From: Cryptomeria japonica | Lineage: Eukaryota; Streptophyta; Pinopsida; Cupressales; Cupressaceae | Reading direction: 5' to 3' | Assembly (NCBI RefSeq): GCF_030272615.1 | Contig: NC_081407.1 | Location: 143,594,897-143,658,896, forward strand | Length of the DNA: 64,000 nt | Shown here: positions 1 through 11,834 of the stretch, piece by piece | Position numbering within the stretch: the stretch's first letter is position 1 | How the letters are laid out: every line of letters starts with the position of its first letter | Notes under the pieces: generated by a model | What the model was told of the DNA's origin: nothing | Seen by the model: the letters and a program-made list of their open reading frames with translations, nothing else | Database searches by the model: none | Translations under genes and position numbers: made by a program

Positions 1-289
1 AGTCAGTCCTTCCAACTCTTTTCTCAGGTTGGAATTGGATTCATTCAGTTTTCTACTTCTTGAATCAAGGCTTCCATGTCCGCTTCATTAGAAGAACTAT
101 TTTCAGATAGCTCCATTAGTTTTTCAGCATGTTCTCTCCTTTTTGCCTGAGAGGTCTTATATTTGACCATAAGATCATCATAGGTTTTCTCAGACTGAGT
201 GAGCCGATGAGTAAGTTCCCTCATAGCGTATTCCCCCATATCTCTTTCCAAGTGGTTAGACTTATAGAAAGTTTGGCTTTGATACCAAT
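1..289 (-). pseudogene. Start of the internal region of a minus-strand Copia-type element (Copia a)
   Basis: This lies directly downstream, on the minus strand, of a primer binding site and a 5' LTR, so it is the first stretch of the element's internal region. A reading frame running from the LTR edge to position 45 contains MGEYAMRELTHRL followed by a charged, heptad-like stretch that looks like a coiled coil. It stops in frame at 45, and further stops follow. I do not recognise the usual Copia gag opening in it, so it may be a leader segment or a diverged gag start. The rest of the element lies left of the window. Confidence 0.55.
276..287 (-). other. Primer binding site of Copia a
   Basis: The minus strand reads TGGTATCAAAGC two bases after the LTR end. 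This is the usual plant site complementary to the 3' end of initiator tRNA-Met, with one change (AAAGC for AGAGC). It fixes the strand of the element and the LTR boundary. Confidence 0.8.
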
Positions 290-1439
290 TGATAAATACT
301 AAGAGGGGGGGCATGAATTAGTATGCCAAAAAATCACTGTACTTAAAGACTTTACTAGACTACCAGTAAACCGATAAAACAGTTTAGCAGACAAACTAGT
401 TAGCACACATGGAAACCAAGTAGCAAATAATGCATTCACCCACAGAAGTACAGACACCATAACACAAGAGATTTTGACATGGAAACCCAAATGGGAAAAA
501 CCACGGTGAGATGGAACTCACAAGTAACTATCTGAAGAATAGGAACCAGACCGGTTAAGGTCATACAATGTTCTTTACCAGAACAGATCCTGTTAAGAAT
601 CTCAATCTTTGTTAGGAGATAAGTCCGGTTAAGGACTACCTTGCTAGAGGATTTTAGATCCACAGATGTGAACCACCTTGTTAGAGGATTTACAAAAGGC
701 TTTTGGGCCTACCCGGTTAAGGGCTTCAGACTTGTAGAAGATGTGAGTAATCAACAAGTGAGTGATCTAGAAAATAGCATAGATTGCTTGGTTAGATCCT
801 TGATAGCTCATTCCTAATGCATTCCAGCATTACTTTAGTCTTCCACACATTCACTCTCTCTGCCTCTTCTCGCAGACTTGAACTTCTCTTCTATATTTTT
901 CCTTACAAACTCTTTAACCACCTTAAACCCTCACAACTTCTAAAACCCTAGACATGATGTCCTTATAAAGGTATCTGATTTCATGTCGGTCCAATAGGAT
1001 TATAATACAATTTCCTAGGTTTAATGCATCTAGACATATTCTGTAACACGACACAAAAAGCATCATTGAAGTGTTGGCACCACCAAACAATCGGTGAATG
1101 GTAACTCATCATAAAATGTCGATTGGTAACTCATCACAAAGTATTACTAGTTCATACAAAATACAAGTTGCCGGTTTGACAAAATGAAGACTGGGAAATA
1201 TGAGTTGCATCGTTCATTCCTTCGTACCGCTTGAGATCCTCGAACCGCTTGGGGTCTTCATACTGCTTCAAATCGGTAAACACTTTCTGCAAAACACTGA
1301 TAGTCTAAAGACTATAATACATCATACCGGTTGGAACAAATACTGGTTGAGCTTTAACTTATACATACAAAAAGTGATCTCAAATCAAGTGTGTGTCCAT
1401 CATTGACAATCACAACATCAATCATCAAAAATGCCAACA
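290..1439 (-). repeat. 5' LTR of Copia a
   Basis: On the minus strand the segment begins TGTTGGCATTTTTGATG at 1439 and ends in CA at 290, directly before the primer site, giving an LTR of about 1150 bp. A hairpin sits near its 3' end (296-302 pairs with 318-324, ATACTAA with TTAGTAT, around a C-rich loop). Position 1440 onward is Gypsy chromodomain sequence, so the element landed in that older Gypsy. The other LTR lies outside the window. Confidence 0.85.
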
Positions 1440-1587
1440 AGTTTGTACAAAGAATATCTTGTGAAGTGGAAGAACAGACCAGTTGAAGATTCATCTTGGA
1501 TTTCTTAGGCAAAGATAGACCTCCTTGGTTTCCCTTTGACCCCAACAAAGTGAGAGTCTCACTTTTTCATTAACCCCAGATGTCTTA
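1440..1587 (+). pseudogene. C-terminal chromodomain fragment of a Ty3/Gypsy integrase
   Basis: The plus strand from about 1447 encodes EYLVKWKNRPVEDSSW, the core of the chromodomain at the end of chromovirus integrases (aromatic Y and W residues around the LVKWK strand). Chromodomains target integration to modified chromatin. A TAG follows shortly after the core where an acidic or glutamine codon is expected. The 5' part is missing because Copia a inserted at 1439/1440. The Gypsy 3' LTR follows about 80 bp downstream. Confidence 0.8.
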
Positions 1588-2345
1588 TGCAAGAGCATCC
1601 CCGATTCAATGCAATCGTGCATCAACCAAAAACATTTTCTTTTATGTTTTGTTTTTTGTTTGCATTTTTAGTTTTCCTTTCTGTGTGTTCCAATTTTGGC
1701 TCACCAGATCTTGTGGATTTGGAATCTACTTGAAAACTTGATCATCTTTCTTGCTTTCAAATTGCATCTCTTTTGGATCACTTTTTGGTAATATACCGCT
1801 ACCGGCTTCCATGACAGTTTCTTGTTACCGATTGTTCCTTTGTTATCGGTTGCCTGAGACCTATTCTAGTGATCTACCAGAACCCATTTTGAAGCTTGCA
1901 GAGCCTTGGATATTGATCTTGATGTTTCTTGGCATGTGGCTGACCTTCTACATTTCATACTTTGGATTTTCTGAAGGAATATCTTGGCAGAGGCCAACCT
2001 TGTTCATTTTGCACGCTAGGTCTTGTTCTTCGAGTTTTGATCCTTTTTGGGTCGACCGATCGATATATATATTTATAATCATTCTTTAGAATGTAATCAA
2101 TTAAAAGATCAAGAAGTATCAGATAGATCTTTCGATTCAAGGTCCTGGTGTGACCTATTCTACCAGGTCAGTGTGCTGGTATGTTGTAACCCGGTTGTTA
2201 TCGGTTGGATGTAATCAAATTTTATGCAATAAAACTATTCGTTTTGCATTGCCTCCATCATATTTGTGTGTTTTTGTTGTGTTTACTCTTGCTAACCAGT
2301 TTGGACTGATCTCCTTGAGGTCCCTCCTCACCAGTGACTGCTTCA
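1588..2345 (+). repeat. 3' LTR of the chromodomain Gypsy
   Basis: The segment runs from TGCAAGAGC to TGACTGCTTCA and aligns along its whole length with the 5' LTR of Gypsy A at 7880-8648, so both belong to one family. It is about 758 bp. No primer site follows and integrase sequence precedes it, so it is the 3' LTR. An AATAAAA polyadenylation-type signal lies near 2229. Sequence after 2345 is unrelated to the family. Confidence 0.85.
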
Positions 2346-2879
2346 ATATCCATCAAAGAGTGGCATAATAAATCCATACTAATCTTGAAATAAATAAACC
2401 CTCATGACTGAAAGATTAAAAAATTCCTTACAACCACCTCAATCTCCTGTACTTTTCTACAACACCTTCAATTTCTAGAATTTTGAATATATAATTTTCT
2501 TTTTTTTTAAATATTTTTTCTATTTTTATAATATGAAATAAAAAAATAGAGTGAAAAATATGAAAAGGCTAGAGTAGATGGAGGGGAGAAACCAAATGAA
2601 GGAACAAGTCAAAGAAAAAAGAGAAACCAAATTTAAATGGATAATGGAGCCAACAAATTTGCATGTGGTTCACAATATGCGTCTATTAACAAAATTCAAG
2701 AATTCAATATATATGGATGACGAAGCCAAAAAAAATTGACATGGTACATGTACTACTCCTCTATTGATAAAATTCAAGAATGACGTATGGATAACAATGA
2801 ATTTTGTGCATGGCACTATGATTTGTTACCAAAAAATAATTGAAAGGACTTTCCATAGAGGTCAAGTTGCATGAGATAC
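2346..2879. other. AT-rich stretch without recognisable genes
   Basis: Flank of the preceding LTR. It holds homopolymer-rich, AT-rich sequence (runs of A and T around 2490-2560) and short stop-riddled frames. I see no LTR ends, tRNA or domain here; it may be the eroded 5' part of the Gypsy remnant that follows. Confidence 0.5.
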
Positions 2880-4770
2880 TAGTTGTTTGATTATGACCAC
2901 AAATCACCATGTAAATAAGGGATTCCCTCATCATATTGATATTCAAAACAATTTGGTTAAATATAGTATAGTGTTCAATGAACTACCTACATGATTAATC
3001 CAAATAGAAATTTCCAACATATCATAGAATGAAAATCAAGTACAAAATTAGTCATAAAAATCACATACAATCATTCAAGAGGACATAAGGAGGAAATAAA
3101 TGTCATAAATAACTTTGAGAGATGGTTCACATAAGGCCTAGTTCCAATCCTTTTGCATATTCAATGATTCTTGTGCAAAACAATGATGATATTATGTGAA
3201 TGTGTATTGATTATGAAGCATTGAATAAGAATACCATCAAAAATAAATATATTATACCCAAGATAGATGAGTTGATAGATTACATGGAGTGACGTGCTTC
3301 TCAAAGATTGGTTATGCCCTTTGGTCAGTTATTTTTTGATCTTGTATTAATTAGGTATTTAATAAAATTATGAGAAAATTTGTACATTTTTTCAATGGTA
3401 TTATAATTTATAGTAAAATATGAGAACCTTTTGAAGCTCTTGGATACTATTTTGGACATTTTAGAACAATAATATTCTCATGCAAAATAATCTAACTGAG
3501 TTTGCACCAATAAATATTTTGTATTTGGGATATATCATAAGTGCTTAAGTTGTGCAAATAGATTCACAAATGATCCAAGTTATCTTAGATTGGTCCCCTC
3601 CCACCACTAAACATGATTAAGATTATTTTTTTATTTATGCAGTTATTATAGGAGATTTGTGAAAACAAAATCACAATTTTGTGCACCTTTAACAAGTTTA
3701 TTAAAGAAAGGAGAATTTGAATGGATTGTACCTACACAAAAAGATATTAAAAAAATTAAAAGGGTAATGAGCTCATGTCATGCATTTTCTATATTCCTTT
3801 TTTTGTTGAATATAATGCTTCAAGAGAGAGAATAGAAGTTGTCATAACCCAAAGGAAACACCTCGTAGCCTTGGAAAGTAGAAAATTAATTGTCGAATTA
3901 GAAAACAAATTACTCCATCTATCATAAGAAAGCGTTGGTTATCATGCACACTTTGGAGAATAAATTATATTGTATTTAGTTTGTGAAAGATTTGTAGCAA
4001 AATCTAATCATAATAGCTTGAAATTATTTCACAGCCAATGTGACTTGAATAATCACTAGTTGAAATGAGTAAGTAAGATACAAACTAATGATTTTGACAT
4101 AGAGTTTGTGAAAGGAAAGAAAAATGTTGTTGTTGATGTATTTTTAAGATGTCTATTTTATGCTCCCTTTCCACTATTTCTACTTATTGGAAGGTTTCCA
4201 TTTTGGTTGAATATAGTAAAAACACATTTTATACTAACATTTTTACAAAGTTGTGAAGGATTATAGGGACATAGTGGTAAATGGATTCATTCTGTATAAG
4301 TACAAAGTTTTCTTGGTCCCTAAATCTAAGGTGTAGGAAAAAATTTTGATATTTGTAGAGCACCAAAGATACTTTAAAACATATAGGCAAATAAAGAAAA
4401 AATTCTTATTGAGGGGCCTTAAAGAATATGTTCTCAAGCATATAAGACAATGCACCACATGTCAACAAAACCAAGGAAAATAAGTCTTTTTAGTAGGATC
4501 ACTACAACCACTACCAATTCCAAATCAAAAGTGGAACTATATATCCATGGGTTACATCATTAACCTCCCCAAAGTACCTAATAAAGATTGTGCTTACATT
4601 GTTATGGACCGATCAAGATTAAATATTCATATTTTTTGTCACTACATTAGATTTCAAAGCTCCTCATGTGGTATATTTATTTTTTCAAAAAAGGTGCTTA
4701 AATATGAACTACATACAAATATTGTTACTGGCAAGTATAATAATTATTTTAGTGTCTTTTGTTAAGAATT
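2880..4770 (+). pseudogene. Strongly decayed Ty3/Gypsy pol (RT, RNase H, integrase remnants)
   Basis: Pieces of a pol are legible in order across shifting frames. RT appears near 3205 ([16 protein letters not shown]). The tail of the catalytic block shows near 3395 (GIIIYSK). RNase H ends near 4095-4150 (FDIEFVKGKKN). The integrase zinc region lies near 4440 (HIRQCTTCQQN), and the start of the catalytic core near 4525-4615 (NYISMGYIINLPK). Many stops and several frameshifts separate them, and the DD metal-binding pair of the RT is not visible. This is the oldest element in the window and seems to predate its neighbours. Confidence 0.75.
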
Positions 4771-4789
4771 ATTTCACTTTATATGTAAT

Positions 4790-5981
4790 GTAATGGTGGT
4801 GAAAGATGGTGATGAAGAAATCAAGAGGAAAGCTTTTCTCTCCTCAAGAGAAGGAGTGAAAGTTTCACAAAAGAGTCTCCTTAACCTTTTCACGCACATT
4901 ACATTTAAAAGAGGAGGGGGAGATTTCACTAGATCCAATCTCAATAGGAAGAGATTGAATGCTAAGTGATTTTACATGGGATTTGGAAAGTAAAAGTAAC
5001 CCCTCTTTTAGAATGTAAAAGGTTGAATTATGCGATTTAAGAATAAGTGTAAAAAGACAAAGAAATGATAATAACTTGAGATAGGAATGCGGGATGAAGT
5101 TGTGCACTTGGAATTGGCAGTAAAATCTCGAGATGAAGCTCACCTGCAAATTTGAGTGAAATTTGTCGGGACTGTACTGAAAGTGCACACAGTCCTCCGA
5201 AAAATCCGCTTGCCAAAAAGGATTTTTCCACCTCTAAGAATGGAATGCAAATCTGCAAATACAGTTGCGCACCTACAACCTACACACAGAAAAGAGAGGA
5301 AATGTTGTTGGGATTGGGGGTTTGCCTTCAGGTCAAACCTCAATTTTGGAATTAACCAAATGATGAAAAGTACTTGCAAGTAATAAAATTAAATGACTGA
5401 AATAGAATTCACCTCAAGAGAGGATGCAATTGAAATGTTGATAGAGTTGTTTGTGTGGAATTGAATGATGAAAGAGATCTCCTCTTCAATGGTTGAATCC
5501 TTGACTTGAATGCAACACCTAGCCTTGAAAGGAGACTTGAGAATGCTCAATGCTTGAAAGGAATGCTTGAACGCTCAAATTCTTGAATGATAATAATGCT
5601 TGTTCACCTAACTTTCGCTTATTGAACTTATGCAAATAGGAAGGGAAAATGTGTCTTATATACTCGCCAATTAGGGTTAATTGAGTGATTTTTTGTTATA
5701 GGCCACCATAGGGAAACTTTTCTAGCTTTCCAAATGCAAAGCCCAATGAAGGATAAATGTAGAGGAGGGCCAAAATAGGGCAAGGACAGGGGTGCCACAA
5801 CCCTATCTTGCCCTAATTCAAGATAGGAAGCAGCATAGGAGAGTGCAGGGTGTGAGGAGATGCAAGCTTCAGGAAGTGTGAGCATGTCTTGGGTCTCCAG
5901 TCAAGCTTAGGGTTTAAATTTGCCAATGTGAAAACCCAAATGTGGTTGAAAATTGCAAGGTCACAATTTTATGACGCTACA
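4790..5981 (-). repeat. 3' LTR of a minus-strand Tat-like Gypsy element
   Basis: On the minus strand it starts TGTAGCGTCATAAAATTGTG at 5981, right after a polypurine tract (CTAAAGTGGGGGCTAG, 5983-5997). The start resembles that of the Tat element at 10217 (TGTAGACACCTAAAATTG). A TATA box lies inside at 5655-5662. The far end near 4790 is approximate, because the only candidate TG/CA edges are in low-complexity sequence and the partner LTR lies outside the window. Confidence 0.6.
5655..5662 (-). promoter_or_regulatory. TATA box of the minus-strand Tat-like LTR
   Basis: The minus strand reads CGAGTATATAAGACAC, a good plant TATA box, about 320 bp into the LTR. It would start LTR transcription near 5630. 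Confidence 0.5.
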
Positions 5982-6934
5982 TCTAGCCCCCACTTTAGTG
6001 GGAGTATAAGTGTATGCCAATACTACCGGTAAAGTATAAGGAAACAAGAATGAAAGACTTTCACCATGTCAAGGAGGCAAGATACACCAAGCCCCCAATG
6101 GACTAAGGATCTTATGACATCGATTGACAAAGTAAAAGGGAAGATCAAGATAGAGAACCATGACTACAAGTAGCAAGGTTCCCCTCACCATGAGTCATGA
6201 AACGCAGGGATACCAAAAATTACAAATCCAAGCTAAGTTCACTAAGTAACTTTGAGTATCAAGAAGGAAAACATGAGAAAAGTGTATGCCCCCATGTTAA
6301 AGCGATCGTGCATGCCTTATCAAGAGAGATTTCTTTAAGGTAGGATACGCCCAAGAGAAAGACAAGGAGAGGGATCACGTTATCAAAAGGATTTAGCCCT
6401 CAATCAAGGAATAAAACCAAGGATAATGAACACAAAATACAAAAGATGAGGTAGTTTCATTTTCCTCGGGGTCAGTATGTTGTATGATAACTCATGTATA
6501 TCATATATATGTGTGTGTGTGTGTTCATAGAATAATCGTCATTCTCCAAAGGAAGGAAACTACCTTGGAAGAAAGGGAATAGAAGATGTCTTTTGAGTCA
6601 ACATGAAAGAGACCAAATGAGATCTCAATGCTTTGCATCGTCCTCAAGTAGACATTACTAGGGAAAATAGAAGAATAGGGATACACATAGAAGATTAATC
6701 ACAAAAGAGAAAGAAAAGAAAGAGGTAGAGGATCTACGGTGCTAATATAGCTAGTCTAGCACGTCATCCACCTCTCGATCTCATTGATCACTTATTTTGG
6801 GAAGGCGGTAAACACGCTTGAGGAGCGACATCAAGCATAATAGATGGAGCCATCACAAGATCCAAACAAGGACTATGCTCATGTGCTAAGTCACTTTGAT
6901 CAATTATAGGAGCTAGGATTAAGTCTTTTGAAAA
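5982..6934 (-). other. Untranslated 3' region and polypurine tract of the minus-strand Tat-like element
   Basis: This lies between the last reading frame (ending at 6935) and the 3' LTR. The polypurine tract is 5983-5997. The rest has no open frame of note. It contains a simple AT/GT repeat at about 6500-6525. A long non-coding region between pol and the 3' LTR is usual for Tat-clade elements. Confidence 0.55.
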
Positions 6935-7879
6935 TTATGCAGATAAATGTTTGTCAACATCAACATATTCATATTCACTATCAGAAGCATTAGGAGTTGT
7001 ATTTCCATCATGAATAAAATTTTCACCTATTTCTTCATCAAGATTTATAGAAAGAGGAGCATGAACACGAATAGGAGTAAAACCATCACATGTTTTTTGC
7101 AACTTATGATTTGAAAATGTAGGTTCAACATCTTGCTTAGGAGAAAATAGAATCATGTCAACTATTGGAGTTTTGGGAGATTGAATATTTTGAGCAGCAA
7201 CTTCACGAGCTCTAGCGCAATGCTTTCATCAGTGGTCTCCTACACAACAATTCTGTCGAGTCTTAACAAAAAGCTAAGAAGGAGGAGGAATATTTGTTGA
7301 AGGAGGAATAATTTCATCTTTTATAGTTGGAGGTTTAGGTTGAGGTCTTTTAGGTTGGACAAGAGGAGAGGCATGCCTCTTCTCTCTATAAGAGAAAGGA
7401 GGAAGAACTGCACCATATAAAGAGGGAATGTTTGGTGTAGGAAGGAGACCAAGTCCATTATGAGGAGGAGGTATAGGTCTAACCTTAGGAGGAATATTGT
7501 TATGCTTCTTAGGAGAAGGCATAGTTTCATCCACTGGAATAAGTTGGGAGTCTTCCTTAGGTGGAAGATTAGCTCTATCTATTAAGGGAAGAACATCATC
7601 TTCAAGAAGGATGGGAATGTAAATTGTTGGAGTTATAGGTTGGCTCAAGGATAGGATCATATCTTTCTTCCACTTTTGATAAGATTGAAAGAGAGCATCT
7701 CTTTTTGGTGGAAGATATTGGAATAGTTTAGGCCAAAATAAATCAATAGGAACACCTGGGCTTCTTTCGGCTGGTCGAAATAAGCTATGGTTAATAGTTA
7801 TGATTTCTTCATTGTGGGGAAGTTTTAAACATTTATGCATTGGAGAAGCATTAGCCTTCATGGAAGATATCCAAGGCGA
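6935..7879 (-). pseudogene. Proline-rich reading frame of the Tat-like element, function not recognised
   Basis: One minus-strand phase stays open from the break at 7879 to a stop at 6935, apart from TAG at 7274-7276 and two TGA codons at 7226-7231, giving about 315 codons. The N-terminal part has SLFRPAERSPGVPIDLFWPK and a YQKWKKDMILSL segment. A long proline-rich middle follows (PPPHNGLGLLP and similar). A Cys/His cluster comes next (CCVGDH, then KHC after the two stops), and the tail is acidic. I cannot name this protein. It lies upstream of the 3' LTR in element sense, so it is probably an extra frame or part of the polyprotein. Gypsy A inserted at 7880 and removed its start. Confidence 0.5.
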
Positions 7880-8648
7880 TGCAAGAGAATCCCCGGTTCA
7901 CAACAATCTTGCATCAACCAAAAACATTTTCATTTTTTTTTTTTTTTTTTTGCAGTTTCAGTTTTCCTTTCTGTGTCCCAGTTTTGGCTCACCAAATCCT
8001 GTGGAGTTGCATTCTACTTGAAGATGATCATATTTCTTTCTTTCAGACCGCATCTTATTTGGATCTCTTACCGTCAAGATATCACTACCGGTTGTTCCTT
8101 TGTTACCGGTTGCCTGAGACCTATTTTGGTGATCTACTAGAACCCATTCCGAAGCTTGTGGAGCCTTGAGCATTGATTTCAATGTTCCTTGGCATGTGGC
8201 CGACCTTTTCCCGTGATCTATGTTTCATCCTTTGGATTTTTGGGGGGAATCTTTTGGCGGAGGTTCACCTTGTTCATTTTGCACATTAGGTCTTGTTCTT
8301 TGGGTTTTGATCCCTTTTGGGCCAACTGGATCCTTTGGATCGATATATATATTTACAATAATGCTTTAGAATGCAATCAATTAGAATCACTTAGAGTATC
8401 GAATAGATAGACTATGCCTAGAAGATAGATCTTTTGATTCAAGGTCGCAGTTGTGACCTATTCTACTAGGCCTGTGTGTCAGTATGTTGTAACCCGGTTA
8501 TTACCAGTTGGATGTAATCAAATTTTATGCAATAAAATTATATGTTCTGCATTGCCTCCATCATATCTGTGTGTTTCCATTGTTTTTACTCTTACTGACT
8601 GGTTCAAATTGATCTCTTTGAGGTCCCTCCTCACCAGTGACTGCTTCA
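7880..8648 (+). repeat. 5' LTR of Gypsy A
   Basis: Runs from TGCAAGAG to TGACTGCTTCA, about 769 bp, and is followed two bases later by a primer binding site, so it is the 5' LTR. It matches 1588-2345 end to end. It includes a TATATATATTT stretch near 8345 and AATAAAA near 8531. The five bases before it are GGCGA; the partner duplication lies beyond the window. Confidence 0.88.
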
Positions 8649-8650
8649 AG

Positions 8651-8663
8651 TGGTATCAGAGTG
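8651..8663 (+). other. Primer binding site of Gypsy A
   Basis: TGGTATCAGAGTG, complementary to the 3' end of initiator tRNA-Met apart from the last bases. It fixes the 3' edge of the LTR. Confidence 0.85.
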
Positions 8664-8757
8664 AATTTTCATTCCGGAGGTTGCATGTCTTGAATTTTTG
8701 TTGTAGGGTGGTAGATTGCAGATCCAACCTGCAATTGCAAAGGATAAGTGTGAATCA

Positions 8758-8861
8758 ATGATGCGAAGAGGAGATAGGAATGGTGGAGCACATGGGAATG
8801 TAGACCCTATTGTGATGGAGATGTTGCAAGGAATAGCAGCCTGGTTAGAAGCCATGGAGAT
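8758..8861 (+). pseudogene. Gypsy A gag, N-terminal piece
   Basis: Two adjacent ATG codons (8758, 8761) open a frame reading MMRRGDRNGGAHGNVDP, then a helical segment ending AAWLEAME. The frame is broken at 8861/8862, where a Copia LTR (TGTTGGCATTGTG) begins. It resumes at about 34208 in a compatible phase (ETA, stop, RRGQHIED). This is the capsid-precursor start of Gypsy A. Confidence 0.75.
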
Positions 8862-10216
8862 TGTTGGCATTGTGTTGTCATTGATGTCAACCGGTATAGG
8901 ATAACTACCAGTATGAGAGATGTATGTGTGACACTAACATGGAGGAGTACAAGATGAGATATTTTATATCACCTTGTGTTGCAGAACTTTGATAAGTTAA
9001 GGAAGAGAATGGCATTCAGAGGAATGATCACTGGAGTCACTGGTACACAACTTAGTGCTTGACTTGTGTGGATGAAATGGATAGGTTACCGGTACAGTGT
9101 ATCATCGGTAAGAAGAGTATGTCAACTGGTAAGTGATGTGTTGACAATGATCAGGATGCTTGGATGTTGTTTGTGATGAAGAGGTAGAATGTTACCTAAA
9201 TCACATCAACATCCAAGGAGAAGAATGAACAGGTCACTAGTATGTTGTGTGGTTGCAGAACAACAGGACTCCCACCAGATGAAGATGCAGTCACCATGTG
9301 AAGAGATGACTAACAATGAATCTGACCACTCCGGATCACATGTGCTTGTTTGAAGATATGTTTCACAAATAGGGAAGCCAAATGAATGCATTGCAGGATG
9401 CAGATGACAAGAAATCACTACCACCGGCAAGTGCAACTTATCTCCTATTATGCAAAGTGTGCATCATAATTCTATGAGATAAGGTAGAAGAGGTAAAAGT
9501 CAAGTGAATGAAGACTCACACCGGATCTACCAGTGAATCAAAGGAATGCCTCAAGTGCATGAAAATAGGGTTATGCACTGAACCGATAGAGAAGGCATGT
9601 TGGGATGTCGGTGTAGATGAGAGTGATCAGTTTGTCACTCTAAGAAACCGGTTGAGATATGGTCTGAGTTGATCAGGGAGAAGGTATGGTTGAGCAGATG
9701 CAATCAGAGGAAAATGGTTGGATTGAAGATGGAGTCTCTTGAAGGTTGATGACATGGTGTCATCAAGAGTGTGTACCAGTATGTAAGTCCACCGGTAATA
9801 TGGACAAGGTGTAGATGCAGAAGACTTCCCAACTTATGAGAATGAGCATGCTATGGATAGACATGTCTAGTGGCCGATTAAGGTTTCTGGAAATTCAACA
9901 AAGAGAAAATATGAAGGTTAACTAGTAAAGTGTGAGATATTGGTAGGGTTAGTAAATCGGCTGGAAAAGAAGAACCGGTTGATTTGTTGGTCAATGATCC
10001 TATTCATACTAACATAGATGATCTAGCAGAGGTGGAGGTCAATGTGGATGCCATGTAGAGATTAAGTGGCAAGCTACAGAGGTCTATGAAGTGTCGTGTA
10101 GGGATAGGTATTTCTATAGGTGTGCATTTAATATAGATCTTGTGATTTGTGGATCGGATTAGAGAAGTGCAACTCGAGGAAGAATGAACAACAGAGAAAA
10201 ATCAGGGAGTTATTGG
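8862..10216 (+). repeat. Copia-type LTR D, left part (solo LTR split by the Tat element)
   Basis: Begins TGTTGGCATTGTGTTGTC inside Gypsy A gag. The first roughly 950 bp match the second copy at 59019-59812. The sequence is cut at 10216 by the Tat element (target ATTGG, 10212-10216) and resumes at 33062. No coding sequence is seen. The two parts total about 2.5 kb, long for a Copia LTR but with a typical Copia end, so a solo LTR is the simplest reading. The flanking bases (GAGAT left, GAAAC right) could be a decayed duplication of GAGAC. Confidence 0.7.
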
Positions 10217-10719
10217 TGTAGACACCTAAAATTGTCCAATCTAATTAAACAAATATTCTTATTTATTTAATTACTTTAGCCTAATTCTTCTATTAATTAA
10301 ATAAATCCTTATTTATTTAATTAATTCATTTATCCTCTTCTAGCCTTATTTCTCATTTAAATTATCCTTTTCCTAAATTAAATAAATATCTTATTTATTT
10401 AATTGAGCTCACTCCTATTAATTAAATAAATCTTTATTTATTTAATTAATTCATTAACCTTTTCTACCCATGACACATGTCATTCATCTCTTAATTCATA
10501 CACTACCTACCCTCTCATTATTTTATTATTTCTTTTACCTACCCTCTAATCATAGCCGACCTCCTTTTACACCTCTCAATCTTACCCCTCCATTTCTTAT
10601 GGTGTCTTCTATATAAGGAGATGCTTCCTTCATTATCAACCCTAACTAACTACTTGATCAATTTGACTACTTGGCACATGCGATCCTACTTGCAACCACA
10701 TTCCGTTCTTTGTTGAGCT
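10217..10719 (+). repeat. Tat 5' LTR, left part
   Basis: Starts TGTAGACACCTAAAATTG, then alternating TTTATTTAATTAA blocks, then a TATA box TATATAAGG at 10610. It matches 32306 onward apart from small length differences in the TTTAAT blocks. It is cut at 10719 (GAGCT) by Copia 1, downstream of the TATA box and so probably in R or U5. Confidence 0.9.
10610..10618 (+). promoter_or_regulatory. TATA box of the Tat 5' LTR
   Basis: CTATATAAGGAGATGC, present also in the 3' LTR at 32704. Copia 1 sits about 100 bp downstream and would separate this promoter from the Tat genes. Confidence 0.6.
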
Positions 10720-11777
10720 TGTTGGTATTTTGGTATGGTTTTGTCATTGATGTCAACACCTGCTAAATACACCTACTTTGGAGATCTAGCAACGTTCACC
10801 AGCAATCAGTAAACTGTTCAAACAATCACCAGTATATGGTTAATCGGCAGGATATAATGGTCACCGGTACCTGCAATGACATGGAAGACACTTGGTAATG
10901 TCGAAGACATCATGTGGACACTTTTCTTTGAAGTAATATCATTGGTATATTCTTATTTGCATATTTGCTTTTACCAGCAAATAGGTCCAGGTTATCTAGG
11001 GTTACACCGGCAAGTTTATCTTTTCCAGATCAGCATGGCATGCTATGAAGATGATTTATTATTGTTGTAAATGCATTAAGCCGACATGTCTAATCGGTTA
11101 TTGCATCGGATATTGTATTATTTGTAAAATGTTTTTATTGTAATATCTTGTAGAACCAACCTACTAAAATTGGTCTTAGGGTATGGTATAAATGTAAGAT
11201 CTTATTTGTAAGATCAACTGTAGAATGCGAAAAAAGATTTAAGGAAGGATATATGCGAGATCAAGTAGAGATATACACGAAGACAACATTTGAAGGTGAA
11301 GTTAGGTTTTTGTAGAAGCATATCAGCATTACACCGGTACTGAATCCAGCATATGAAGATGCTATTTTGTGCAGTACATTCTCATTGGATTTAACCATCC
11401 AACTGTAGTCATTGTGACTCCCATTTGTGTTTGAGAAGTGAGCTCTAGGCTGTTGGCCTTTCTGCATGTGCAGACCCCTCTTTGTACACTTACTATCTAC
11501 AATAGTATCATCTGATTGTGGGTAAGGTTTCCCACCATGGTTTTTCCCCTTATAGGGTTTCCATGTACAAATATGTGTGTCATGTGTTGTGGATGACTTT
11601 ATGTTTATGTTTCATGCATTAATTCTTACCGGTATAGCAATTTTCTGTTAACACTGTTTATCGACATACTTAACTATCTTACCGGTACTAAGCATTAAGT
11701 TGGTTAATAAGTTTTTGGTTTGAATTTATTAGACAACTAGTTCACACCCCCCCTCTTAGTTGTCCCCAAGACCTACA
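10720..11777 (+). repeat. Copia 1 5' LTR
   Basis: TGTTGGTATTTTGGTATGG to GACCTACA. A TATAAAT box lies at 11187. A hairpin near the end pairs GACAACTA (11732-11739) with TAGTTGTC (11757-11764). The first 400 bp differ from the 3' LTR at about 20 sites by eye, nearly all transitions; the rest looks closer. Confidence 0.93.
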
Positions 11778-11779
11778 AT

Positions 11780-11791
11780 TGGTATCAGAGC
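11780..11791 (+). other. Copia 1 primer binding site
   Basis: TGGTATCAGAGC two bases after the LTR, complementary to initiator tRNA-Met. Confidence 0.9.
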
Positions 11792-11834
11792 TTAGTCCTC
11801 TTTTTTTGGAAGTTTAACAACTTGAGGAGATCCA

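Noticed and set aside
5037-5383. Overlapping frames on both strands near 5040-5380
   Set aside because: They lie in an LTR, overlap each other on both strands and show no domain.
11780-11791. tRNA gene
   Set aside because: Only the 12 bases complementary to a tRNA 3' end are present, as expected for a primer binding site.
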